Shown here: one piece after another, positions 8,735 to 16,900 of the stretch | Layout: every line of letters begins with the position of its first letter | Numbering within the stretch: position 1 is the stretch's first letter | Origin: an uncultured Prevotellaceae bacterium | Lineage (GTDB): Bacteria; Bacteroidota; Bacteroidia; Bacteroidales; Bacteroidaceae | Direction: 5' to 3' | DNA: 64,000 bases | Assembly (NCBI GenBank): GCA_900313615.1 | Contig: OMRP01000001.1 | Location: 124,001-188,000, forward strand | The notes under the pieces: generated by a model | Database searches by the model: none | The model's input: the letters and a program-made list of their open reading frames with translations, nothing else | What the model was told of the DNA's origin: nothing | Translations under genes and position numbers: made by a program

Positions 8735-10318
8735 ATGGCGATAGTTCTGCTGTTGCTGGCGTATGCTCCGGCATTGTGGGCTCAGCACCATGGAAGGGGT
8801 AGGGCTGCTTTTGACGAAGTATTCATCGACCTTCGACAGCCGGGCAAACTGGAGAAAGAGTTTCCAAAAGAGAAGATCGAACAGGTGCGCGTACTGCATC
8901 TGCGAGGACCGTTCAACAGCGATGACATGAGGTTTGTGAAACGCCTGGCAGACCGCTCGAAGGTGGTCGACGAAAAAGGTGACAAAGTGGAGGCTTACCT
9001 CGATCTCGATATGGAAGAGGCTCGTTTGGTTCGTGGAGGCCTGCTTGGTGGTCATTCCGACAACCGCATCGTGTGGTCATCGCTCTTCTACAGTTGCCGT
9101 CTGTTGCGCAGCGTCATCTTGCCCCGCTCCACAGAGGAAATTGGCGACCGTGCTTTTTACGGGTGCTACCAGTTGGAACGTGTGGCGATGCCTCGTGATG
9201 TGCGCATCATCGGCGATGCCGCTTTCTCGGGATGCCGTCGGTTGCACCATATCACATTCCCGCCTCAGGTGCAGGTCATCGGCAGAAATGCTTTTTACGA
9301 CTGCGAGCGGCTGGTGGACGTTTATCTGCCCGATGGGTTGACTTCTTTGGGTGAAGGCGCCTTTGAAAGTTGTGACCGTTTGGAAAAAGTATCGATGCCC
9401 GACCAATTGAGTGTGATACCTGCAAGTGCTTTCTCGGGCACGGCACTCAAAGAGATTGCCTTGCCAAATAATGTGGCCGAGATAGGGAAATACGCTTTCA
9501 AGGGTACGCCAATCACCGAATTGGCGATACCGGCCACCGTCACCTTTTTCAGTCCGTCGGCAGTGGACCGCTGCGACAGACTGCAGAACATCTTTGTGGA
9601 GGAAGGAAATGCCCAATATGCCGACATCGACGGGGTGTTGTTCAGTGCCGATTACGCACAACTGCTGTTGGTGCCATGCCGTCGTCAAGGCTCGTTCAGC
9701 ATTCCTCAGGGTACTGTGGCCATTGGCGATTATGCCATGAACAACTGTCGCAATATCACCATGGTTGACATTCCCGAAACGGTGGAGTCTGTCGGCGCTT
9801 ATGCTTTTAGTAAATGCACCTCGCTGACCACAATGGTATTGCCTGAGATGGCTACGCACATCGGCAAGGGTGCATTCAGTGGATGCTCGTCGCTCACGGC
9901 GGTCACATTGCCTTCTGCGCTCACCCAAATACCCGCAGAGATGTTTGACGAATGTAGCAATCTGATGACTACGTGCATGCCTGAGGGTGTGGTCAGCATT
10001 GGTGAGGAAGCTTATCACAAATGCACCGCTCTTACTGAGGTAACGCTCCCTCGTAGTGTCACGACCATCGGCGATGAGGCGTTTCGCGGATGCAAAAACA
10101 TGACGATGTTTAAGATGTATGATGGTGTGACAAAAATGGGCGACAAAATTGTTTACGACTGCAAAAACCTGAATATGTTCTTCAGCCTGTGCCCTATACC
10201 GCCAGAAATCAGCAAAGTGACTGATGGAAAAGTGGCCTTGGTCGTGCCCGCAGCCTCCGTCGAACTTTATAAGAAGGCGAAAGGGTGGAAGAAATTCCGT
10301 ACGGTAAGTGGAATTTAG
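8735..10318 (+). CDS. BspA-like leucine-rich-repeat surface protein (smaller copy)
   Basis: A secreted protein of about 527 residues. Residues 1-17 (MAIVLLLLAYAPALWAQ) are a signal peptide with an Ala-Gln cut. A linker of about 90 residues is followed by roughly 15 repeats of the 23-residue BspA type (IGDRAFYGCYQLERVAMP, IGDAAFSGCRRLHHITFP). It ends with VVPAASVELYKKAKGW, a usual end for the repeat domain, without a clear sorting tail. The family binds host proteins or other bacteria. I chose ATG 8735; GTG 8729 is also possible. In the same frame just upstream is ATG ACT GCG GAT ATG AAA ... ATG TAG (8690-8722), so a slightly longer N-terminus may have been lost to an amber stop. Confidence 0.85.
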   Translation: MAIVLLLLAYAPALWAQHHGRGRAAFDEVFIDLRQPGKLEKEFPKEKIEQVRVLHLRGPFNSDDMRFVKRLADRSKVVDEKGDKVEAYLDLDMEEARLVRGGLLGGHSDNRIVWSSLFYSCRLLRSVILPRSTEEIGDRAFYGCYQLERVAMPRDVRIIGDAAFSGCRRLHHITFPPQVQVIGRNAFYDCERLVDVYLPDGLTSLGEGAFESCDRLEKVSMPDQLSVIPASAFSGTALKEIALPNNVAEIGKYAFKGTPITELAIPATVTFFSPSAVDRCDRLQNIFVEEGNAQYADIDGVLFSADYAQLLLVPCRRQGSFSIPQGTVAIGDYAMNNCRNITMVDIPETVESVGAYAFSKCTSLTTMVLPEMATHIGKGAFSGCSSLTAVTLPSALTQIPAEMFDECSNLMTTCMPEGVVSIGEEAYHKCTALTEVTLPRSVTTIGDEAFRGCKNMTMFKMYDGVTKMGDKIVYDCKNLNMFFSLCPIPPEISKVTDGKVALVVPAASVELYKKAKGWKKFRTVSGI

Positions 10319-10379
10319 CGGTAACTCCAATCACAGTTATCTTATGTATATGTATAATTCAGATTAGTTGAAAAAATAG

Positions 10380-10410
10380 TTGGATTATTGAGAAAATAAT
10401 AGTACCTTTG
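10380..10410 (+). promoter_or_regulatory. Promoter of the structured leader RNA
   Basis: TTG at 10380-10382, a 20-base spacer, then TACCTTTG at 10403-10410, a good match to the Bacteroidota consensus. It sits about 285 bases before the next start codon, so the transcript has a long untranslated leader. Confidence 0.65.
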
Positions 10411-10413
10411 CAA

Positions 10414-10602
10414 CCGAATTGAAGATCATTCGGAAATTTACATCAAGAACGCAGAAATGCGTGCCAACCGAGCTTTAGAATAGAGCATTCCGAAGAGCCA
10501 CGGTGGCGAGCTGAAAAGCAGATGTGGGCGTAAGCCAAAAAACTCATATAGCTCAGAGACTGTAGATTTCCTTATGTGTCGCAAGGCATATAAGGATTTT
10601 TT
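10414..10602 (+). ncRNA. Candidate structured leader RNA ending in an intrinsic terminator
   Basis: A non-coding stretch with successive local hairpins, several capped by GNRA tetraloops: CCGAAT/ATTCGG (10414-10433); ACGCA-GAAA-TGCGT (10449-10462); GCTTTA-GAA-TAGAGC (10472-10486); GCCA-CGG-TGGC (10497-10507); GCT-GAAA-AGC (10510-10519); GGC-GTAA-GCC (10527-10536); and an 11-bp stem with a GCAA loop (10570-10595) followed by ATTTTTTA. The last hairpin plus T-run is a classical terminator. With a promoter just upstream, this is either a free small RNA of about 190 nt or a riboswitch/attenuator controlling the next gene. I do not recognise it as 6S, SRP, RNase P or tmRNA. An antisense frame across it (10438-10677) is probably spurious. 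Confidence 0.6.
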
Positions 10603-10620
10603 ATGCTCAAGAAAGCCGGT

Positions 10621-10689
10621 GTTGTTATTTGTCGTTAGACCCACACGAATGTTTTCGAAACTCTTATTGTCTAACAATTAAATAACAAC
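10621..10689 (+). promoter_or_regulatory. Long imperfect hairpin next to the start codon of the amidohydrolase-like gene
   Basis: gttgttattt (10621-10630) pairs with aaataacaac (10680-10689), and gttagac (10634-10640) with gtctaac (10669-10675); an inner CGAA-TGTT-TTCG hairpin fills the loop. The 3' arm ends 5 bases before ATG 10695 and would mask the ribosome-binding region. This suggests translational control in addition to the upstream terminator. Confidence 0.5.
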
Positions 10690-10694
10690 GAAAA

Positions 10695-11450
10695 ATGAAA
10701 CAAGAAAAACAGTCAAAAAAGGAAGGAATGAAATGTAGTCGCAGCAATTTGCTTCTGCATATACCTCATTCGTCAACATCGTTTCCGGAAGGGTCGAACT
10801 TCAGTTTTAATGACCTGGACGAGAAAGAAAGATTGCTCATTGATTATTATACGGATGAATTGTTTATACCACAACAGAAAACAAATGGTATAGACTCTAT
10901 GGCTTTTCCATTCTGTCGCTTATTTAGTGATGTTGAGCGGCTTGTGAATGATCCTCTTGAGAAAGAAGGTCTGGGCATTTCTTATCATAGACAGATTGAC
11001 GAACCTCCATACAACACACGTTACTTTGGTGATTTAAAATCGGCCTTTAGCCTATATGCAGACTTTCACGCAGAAATGGCAAAAAGATTGACGTATTTAG
11101 GCGATAATACATTGTTGATAGACTGTCATAGTTTCTCAAGTCAGCCAAACCTTCTGAACTCCAATCCGCCTGATATCGACATCTGCATAGGTTATAACGA
11201 AGATGAAACTTGCCCCGATAAGGTAGTTGTCGGAAACATCGTCCAATATTTCGGGTCACTTGGCTATAAGGTCGGCATCAACGAGCCATTTTCCAACAGC
11301 AAGACCTTCAGCGTTCCCGTGAAATACCACTCGGTCATGATAGAAGTGAACAAGAGACTGTATATGGATGAACAAACACTCGAAAAGACAGAAGGTTTTG
11401 ATAAACTGCGAAATGAGATACAGTCGCTCTATCGTATCTTGATAAAGTAA
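10695..11450 (+). CDS. N-formylglutamate amidohydrolase-family protein
   Basis: A 251-residue cytosolic protein resembling the N-formylglutamate deformylase/amidohydrolase family, zinc-dependent enzymes related to carboxypeptidases. Supporting motifs are LLHIPHSS at the N-terminus (the metal-binding HxPHS-like start), DVERLVNDP (the conserved DVNRxxxDP-like segment), LLIDCHSFSS with Asp-Cys-His, and VMIEVNKRLYMDE near the end, matching the family's EVNRxLYMDE. The true substrate is unknown; no histidine-degradation genes lie nearby. It is AT-rich (one 60-base line counted by hand at 10801 has 20 G/C) and carries a long structured leader, so it is probably acquired and regulated on its own. 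Confidence 0.75.
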   Translation: MKQEKQSKKEGMKCSRSNLLLHIPHSSTSFPEGSNFSFNDLDEKERLLIDYYTDELFIPQQKTNGIDSMAFPFCRLFSDVERLVNDPLEKEGLGISYHRQIDEPPYNTRYFGDLKSAFSLYADFHAEMAKRLTYLGDNTLLIDCHSFSSQPNLLNSNPPDIDICIGYNEDETCPDKVVVGNIVQYFGSLGYKVGINEPFSNSKTFSVPVKYHSVMIEVNKRLYMDEQTLEKTEGFDKLRNEIQSLYRILIK

Positions 11451-11492
11451 TATGTATTACTAATGGCTGTAATTATATTAAAAGAAATCATT

Positions 11493-11523
11493 CCTTATTG
11501 CGAACATTGTGTTCGCGATAAGG
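11493..11523 (+). terminator. Strong 13-bp hairpin between two genes (terminator or operator)
   Basis: ccttattgcgaac (11493-11505) pairs with gttcgcgataagg (11511-11523) around a 5-base loop, with one G-T pair. No T-run follows directly, so it may be an operator. Its right arm (ttcgcgat) can instead pair with atcgcgaa at 11536-11543, giving two mutually exclusive hairpins around a TATATTTG box (11527-11534). Confidence 0.5.
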
Positions 11524-11546
11524 TACTATATTTGCATCGCGAATTG

Positions 11547-11578
11547 TTTGCATATGTGAATATTTTTTATTATCTTTG
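11547..11578 (+). promoter_or_regulatory. Promoter of the small HAD protein and metallophosphatase
   Basis: TTTG at 11547-11550, a 20-base spacer, then TATCTTTG at 11571-11578, 33 bases before ATG 11611. This is an excellent consensus match. Confidence 0.72.
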
Positions 11579-11610
11579 CAACAAACAAAGAAATAGATTA
11601 AATACTTTTT

Positions 11611-11802
11611 ATGGAAAAGCAATCTACAACTAAGCGCCCCAAAACCATCTGCATCGATTTCGATGGCGTGATACACGACTACCGGAAAGGCTGGCGGGGT
11701 GTCGCGGATGTCTATCTTGACGACCGCGGTGTCTGTTTCACAGGCGACTGGAACCTGGCCCTCGACCAAATCATGAACTTCAAGACCTGGCAAAAGGAAT
11801 AA
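11611..11802 (+). CDS. Internally shortened HAD-family hydrolase (63 aa)
   Basis: Residues 10-30 match the start of phage/plasmid-type HAD hydrolases (KTICIDFDGVIHDYRKGW, with the catalytic DxD). From residue 31 the sequence reads VADVYLDDRGVCFTGDW, which resembles the C-terminal part of the same family with the acidic DD pair. The roughly 70-100 residues normally between these motifs are absent, with the frame kept. It is probably a remnant of an in-frame deletion, with the join near base 11700, though a minimal functional protein cannot be excluded. It has a good promoter and is 13 bases upstream of a metallophosphatase. Confidence 0.6.
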   Translation: MEKQSTTKRPKTICIDFDGVIHDYRKGWRGVADVYLDDRGVCFTGDWNLALDQIMNFKTWQKE

Positions 11803-11815
11803 TGAATAAAAAACT

Positions 11816-12637
11816 ATGGCAAAACGAATATTAGTTGTTCCCGATGTGCACGGACGCACTTTCTGGAAAGAACCCGTAAGGAAGTATATCGATGAAGTGA
11901 ATAGGGTGGTGTTCCTCGGCGACTATCTCGACCCGTACGATGAGGAGGGGACGGACAGGAGACCCGAGGCTCTCTTCGACAACCTCATGGAAATCGTCGC
12001 ACTCAAACAAGAACAGCCCGACAAGGTGGTGCTGCTCAAGGGCAACCATGACCAGCATTACGCTTCAGAACGTTTCAGGAAGGAGGCGGGAGGTTCACGG
12101 TTGGACGAAGAAAACTGGGAGAAATACCATGAGTTTTTCTGCAAGCATAAGCCTTTGTTCCGCTTGGCCCATATTGAAATGGTGAAGGGAATTCCCTATA
12201 TCTTCACCCATGCAGGGGTGACAGCCTTTTGGCTCAACCAGGTGAATGCCATAGCATGGCATTTGCCCGACCAGAATGTGTTGCTTGCCGACCCGCAGAT
12301 CGTGGAAGCCATCAATCTCTTGGATTTCGACGGACAGGGACAAGACCTCTTGGCCATCGTCGGGTGGCGACGGTCGTGGTTTGGCGAGAAGACGGGCAGC
12401 GTGCTCTGGGCCGACATTTTCGAACACTCTACCCCTCATGCCCCCAATGCCTATGGACTGGACAAGGTGTTCCAGGTGTTCGGTCATACGCGGTTGGATG
12501 GCCATATCGACGATAAGATGGAATATGAGAACCTCGTGATGGTCGATTCACAAAAATGTTTCATCGTCGACAGTGCCATCGACGAGAAAATCATGACTGT
12601 CAGGGATTATGAAATGAAAGTTGCCAAGGGGCAGTAG
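11816..12637 (+). CDS. Calcineurin-like metallophosphoesterase
   Basis: A 273-residue cytosolic phosphatase of the PPP/metallophos fold. The metal-binding motifs appear in order: VVPDVHGR (DxH) at residues 7-14, FLGDYLDPY (GDxxDP) near residue 34, LLKGNHDQHY (GNHD) near residue 78, THAGV near residue 132 and FGHTRLDG (GHT) near residue 223. The substrate is unknown; relatives act on phosphoproteins, bis(5'-nucleosyl)-tetraphosphate or RNA ends. It is probably co-transcribed with the preceding HAD fragment (13-base gap) and convergent with the cupin gene. Confidence 0.88.
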   Translation: MAKRILVVPDVHGRTFWKEPVRKYIDEVNRVVFLGDYLDPYDEEGTDRRPEALFDNLMEIVALKQEQPDKVVLLKGNHDQHYASERFRKEAGGSRLDEENWEKYHEFFCKHKPLFRLAHIEMVKGIPYIFTHAGVTAFWLNQVNAIAWHLPDQNVLLADPQIVEAINLLDFDGQGQDLLAIVGWRRSWFGEKTGSVLWADIFEHSTPHAPNAYGLDKVFQVFGHTRLDGHIDDKMEYENLVMVDSQKCFIVDSAIDEKIMTVRDYEMKVAKGQ

Positions 12638-12659
12638 ACCGTCAAGGCCCTTTTCGTCA

Positions 12660-13136
12660 TTACTCTATCGGTATCTCTGGGTGCTGCACGGCCAAGGGCA
12701 GACCTTTCTGCGAGAGGTAGAACATGTAGAGAATGACGGGTTTCGTACCTCTGTTCTCGCCGTGATGGATGGTGTTTACCATCTCTACGACGGCCTCGCC
12801 CTCATGCACCACCTTCTCTTTGCCGTCCTGGCCGATAATGGTCAGCTTGCCCTGCACCAGTACGCCGTAGTTGATGACGGGGTGGTGGTGCCAACCCAAC
12901 TTCTGTCCGGGAGGGAATACGTACTTCATGGCCACCAACTCGGGGCGACCCTGGAAATAGTCGGGCAACTCCACGCCATCCCAGCTCTGCGAGGTGCGTA
13001 TCAACTCGGTCTTCTGCACTTGCTGCGCGGAGAGCTCTTCCTGCGAAGCTGTACCTTTACACGCTGTTATGACAGCCGTAGCGCCGCAAACGAGAATGGC
13101 GGCGAACATCCTTAGTCTCTTGGTCATTCGTTTCAT
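12660..13136 (-). CDS. Cupin-domain lipoprotein
   Basis: A 158-residue protein. The N-terminus (FAAILVCGATAVITACKG) is a lipoprotein signal with lipobox ITAC, so the mature protein is anchored in the envelope. The rest is a single cupin: LGWHHHPVINYGVLVQGKL carries the metal-binding His cluster, and MVNTIHHGENRG gives the second-motif histidine. Enzymatic role unknown; exported single-domain cupins may bind small acids or sugars. Transcribed alone from a well-formed promoter about 140 bases upstream, with an untranslated leader of about 130 bases. Confidence 0.82.
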   Translation of the reverse strand: MKRMTKRLRMFAAILVCGATAVITACKGTASQEELSAQQVQKTELIRTSQSWDGVELPDYFQGRPELVAMKYVFPPGQKLGWHHHPVINYGVLVQGKLTIIGQDGKEKVVHEGEAVVEMVNTIHHGENRGTKPVILYMFYLSQKGLPLAVQHPEIPIE

Positions 13137-13272
13137 CTTGAAAAGGTTGATGGTTGCATTGTGGTGGGATGTCTATGAACTCTTTTCCTTTAGCGACATC
13201 CCTTGGATATACGACCAAAGGTTATTCGGCTGTATAGATGTCATAATCCCAACACGTTTTTTTCTTTGGCTG

Positions 13273-13304
13273 CAAATATACAAACAAGAGAGAGAAAAAC
13301 CAAA
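13273..13304 (-). promoter_or_regulatory. Promoter of the cupin lipoprotein gene
   Basis: Read on the minus strand: TTTG (13304-13301), 20 bases, then TATATTTG (13280-13273). This is a complete consensus promoter. Confidence 0.72.
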
Positions 13305-13354
13305 GGAAACAAATAAAAACAACAAAATGAAATCCTTGTAGACTTTCTAAATAC

Positions 13355-13537
13355 AAAAACTTCGTTATTTATTTTGTATTGTCTTCGGTTTGTATAATAA
13401 TCTCACGCTCGGAAATGAAAATAAACTTTCATTTCTCTCGCTAAATCGATCTTTTGCACTATCTTTTCATAAGATAGGATGCACCTCAACAATAAAAATA
13501 AAAACTTCGTTATTTATTTTGTATTGTCTTCAGTTTG
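13355..13537. repeat. 38-bp direct repeat flanking two hairpins
   Basis: The 38 bases at 13355-13392 (beginning aaaaacttcgttatttattt) recur at 13500-13537 with a single difference (g versus a near the right end). The right copy supplies the TTTG element of the promoter at 13518-13548; the left copy has lost the matching TAnnTTTG box. Between them lie a 9-bp inverted repeat (gaaatgaaa / tttcatttc, 13412-13435) and a 7-bp one (ctatctt / aagatag). Looks like a promoter-region duplication or the scar of a small insertion. Confidence 0.75.
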
Positions 13538-13548
13538 CACTATCTTTG
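13518..13548 (+). promoter_or_regulatory. Promoter of the large BspA-like gene and its leader
   Basis: TTTG at 13518-13521, a 19-base spacer, then TATCTTTG at 13541-13548. The transcript would begin near 13555, leaving about 400 untranslated bases before ATG 13955. Confidence 0.72.
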
Positions 13549-13554
13549 TGGCGA

Positions 13555-13900
13555 CAAAGCCTGTCCTTCAAGGGTGGGTGGGTCGAATTTCTGTGGAAAT
13601 GGGACCGATAAGCCGTTTGTAGGGCTGGTTCCGAAAGGACGTTTTCGAACGCAGTCTTCTATCATCTTCAACTTCGCAACTTGAAACTTTATCTGAAGAT
13701 TACGCAACGAAAAGCGTCCACGTAGGGTGTATTATATCCTCTTGGCTGGGAGCATCGTCTGTTTCCCGCCTCTGTCAGTATAATACCCATGGCGTGGGCA
13801 GGCTTGCGTTGCTTATTTTGATAAAGGGGCAGCGAAGGCCTGGATGATGAGATAAGTGACAGAAAGTTTACTCCCACGTCTTTTCTTTTTCCGCTCTATC
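13555..13900 (+). ncRNA. Candidate large structured RNA in the leader of the BspA-like gene
   Basis: No plausible ORF, but many nested pairings: GGGACC/GGTTCC (13601-13606 with 13627-13632) enclosing AGCC/GGCT; CGTT-TTCG-AACG with a UUCG tetraloop (13640-13651); ATCTTCA/TGAAGAT (13664-13670 with 13694-13700); GGG..TATTATA/TATAATACCC (13725-13736 with 13779-13788) enclosing GGC.GGGA/TCCC.GCC; CCCA/TGGG (13786-13798); and CAGGC/GCCTG closing an arm to about 13842. The dense folding and length suggest a regulatory RNA or riboswitch-like leader. I cannot match it to a known family. Confidence 0.5.
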
Positions 13901-13954
13901 CTTTTTTATTAATGCCGAGGCAGGGAGAGCGACAGGCACCTATAATCGAATAAT

Positions 13955-16900
13955 ATGAAACAACTAAAACAAACCCTCTTGATTACGGCTCTGCTTAGTT
14001 TGCTGAGCATGGATGGCTACGCGTATAATGCCGAGATTGACGGTATATTTTACAATTTTTCAGGCAATAAAGCCATAGTAACGTATGGTGGTTCAAATCA
14101 ACATTATTCAGGAGATGTTACAATTCCAAAGTCTGTCTCCTATAATTCTAAAACATATATAGTTTCGGAAATCGGCCAGTGGGCATTCCTCAATTGTGAT
14201 GAATTGACGAGTTTGGTTATTCCTTCAACTATAGAAAAGATAGGTTCCTCATTTGGTAATTGCAAAAAATTGAAAAGAATTACGATAAATAGTGGAACAA
14301 TCATTTCCGAAAAGGCTTATAGTAGTACTTCATCTTTCCAAAGCATTTTTGGCAATCAAGTAGAGCATTATATCATAGGAGAAGGTATCACAAGTATTGC
14401 TGGGTATTTATTTGCAGGGTGCTCAGGTATGAAAAGTGTTACCATTCCCTCCAGCCTTACCCGTATTAATGATTATGCATTTAAAGACTGTACCAACTTG
14501 ACGAACGTTTATATTTCGAACCTCTATTCTTGGTGTAAAATATCTTCCTATTACCGTCCATTTACCAAGCAATACGATTTGTATTTGAACGATGCCATAG
14601 TCACAGATTTGACAATTCCGTCAAGTGTGAAAACAATTTCCAACCATGCTTTTGCTGGCTGTAAAAGTATTACTGATGTAACAATCTCTAATGGAATTAC
14701 AAGCATTGGCAATGCTTCCTTTCAAGATTGCCCTAATTTGACCAACGTTTCTTTACCCTCAAGTGTGACGAGTATAGATAAATATGCTTTTCAGGGTTGC
14801 GTGTCTTTGCCGAGTGTGACCATCCCAGCAGGGGTAACGACCATAGGAGCGGATGCCTTTTCTGGCTGTCAAGGCTTAACGGAAATAACTATACCTTCAA
14901 GTCTTACGGGTATAGGTAATAATGCTTTTGGGGGGTGTCCTAATTTAACCAACGTGACAGTAAATAGTAATTCTATTTTATCTAAATCGTTATTGGGCAT
15001 CTTTGGCTCCCAGGTCGAACACTATACCATTGGGGAAGGTGTTACTGGCATCGGCTCTTCTGCGTTCTCGGGTTGCTCCAACATGACGAGCGTGACTATT
15101 CCCTCAAGTGTTACGAGCATTGGCTCTTATGCATTTTACGAATGCTCAGGTTTGACGAATATTATACTTCCTGGTGCGCTGGAAACCATTGGGAGTAATG
15201 CTTTTAAGGGGTGTTCCGGCCTGATTTCAGTTACTATACCGAATTCTGTAACAGATTTGGGCGAATATGCTTTTAGTCGCTGTAAAGGACTTGAAACAGT
15301 CGTAATTGGTAATTCTGTTAAGACAATAGGTGATGATGCTTTTTATTATTGTGATGCGTTGACCTCCGTGAACATTCCTAATTCGGTGTTGAGTATAGGC
15401 AAAGAGGCCTTTATGGGCTGCAAAGCTCTAACATCGGTAAGCATCGGCAATTCTGTGGAAAGTATTGGTGCTTACGCTTTTCAATACTGTAATAGTCTAA
15501 GTTCTGTTGATATTTCAAACTCTGTGAAAACCATAGGATATAGTGCTTTCTGTGGTTGTGAGAGTTTGGAAACCATTACTATTCCTAATTCGGTGACAAG
15601 TTTGGGATCCTCGGCATTCTTAGGTTGTAGAAGCCTTACTTCTGCTATTTTAGGCAGTGGCATAACACAAATAGAATACAGAACTTTCATGTATTGTGAA
15701 ATGCTATCAGCTGTAACTATTCCTAACTCGGTAATTAGCATCGGCGAAAGTGCCTTCTCTGGCTGTGATAACTTAGAAAGTATAGAATTGCCTGATAATA
15801 TTGCGAATATAGGGAAGAATGCTTTTTACATGGAAAACTTAAAAAAAATATATGTTAACAAAGGGACGAGAACATTATTCAATCTTTGGAAAAGTGGTTA
15901 TGGTGGGGGACTAACTTGGTTTAGTATTAATCTTAATAAGTGTTTTGACAAATCAACAGAAATGCCATTACCGAATCCCCATTTGGAGGTTACGAGTACG
16001 CAAACGTCACTTAATGTTCATTTTGAAGACATATACGATTTTTATGATTACTCATATAATGGAGAACCACTAAGTAGCAATGTAGTTTCATTCACAGGAA
16101 TGAAACCGGGAGATAAAAAAAGTGTAATTCTTGTTGTTTCCCTTGAAGATGACAAGATTAATATTGGACGTGATTTCAGTACAGTAGGTGTTAATCCATA
16201 TATAGCCGTTTCAGGTTTAACTGCTACGTCTTTCCAAGCAAAGGCTTCTTACAAAGAAGGTGATGCCACCATCGAATCTGCCAAGTTCTATATTGGCAAT
16301 CAACTTGTTGATGGCAATACCATTTCTTTGAAAGGATTAGAGCCGAATAGGATTTATAATGCTTCTTATGTTGTCAAAGTAAAATGGGGCGAAAACCTTG
16401 AAAAATCTGAAAATTTTACATATGATGTGAAAATCACCACCCTTCCCCTAACCCTTACCACCTTGCAGCCGAAGGTCGTTTCCTCGGGCAATGTGATTGT
16501 GGCGGCGGAGTCGAATATCGATGATGCGGAGAAGAATGTGGGCTTCGAGTGGCGGCGTACGGACTGGAGCGATGATTTCGCATCCAACTCCGGCACGGCT
16601 TATCTCTATGAAGGAATGATGGAGGGGTATATCCGCAACCTGAATACGGAGAAACTGTGGAAATACCGCCCGTATTATGTTTCCGACAGTGGTACATACT
16701 ACTACGGCGAATGGATAGGGCTCGACCCCACCAACACCTCGTATTTCGAGCCTACTGTGCATACTTATGCCAACATCACCGTAGATGGAAACAGTGCGTC
16801 GATAGAGGGGCTGACCTTACCTGGCAGCGACGGAGTGGCATCGCAAGGCTTCCAATACTGGGAGACGACATCGGGCGCCAACGAGGCGATGATGGCTCCT

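Noticed and set aside
10438..10677. 79-codon minus-strand frame over the structured leader
   Set aside because: It has no recognisable domain and lies opposite a promoter, hairpins and a terminator. It is better explained as a by-product of the RNA sequence.
13564..13890. Leader region considered as RNase P RNA, 6S RNA or tmRNA
   Set aside because: I could not find the conserved core motifs of these RNAs (for example GAGGAAAGUCC of RNase P or a tRNA-like end of tmRNA).
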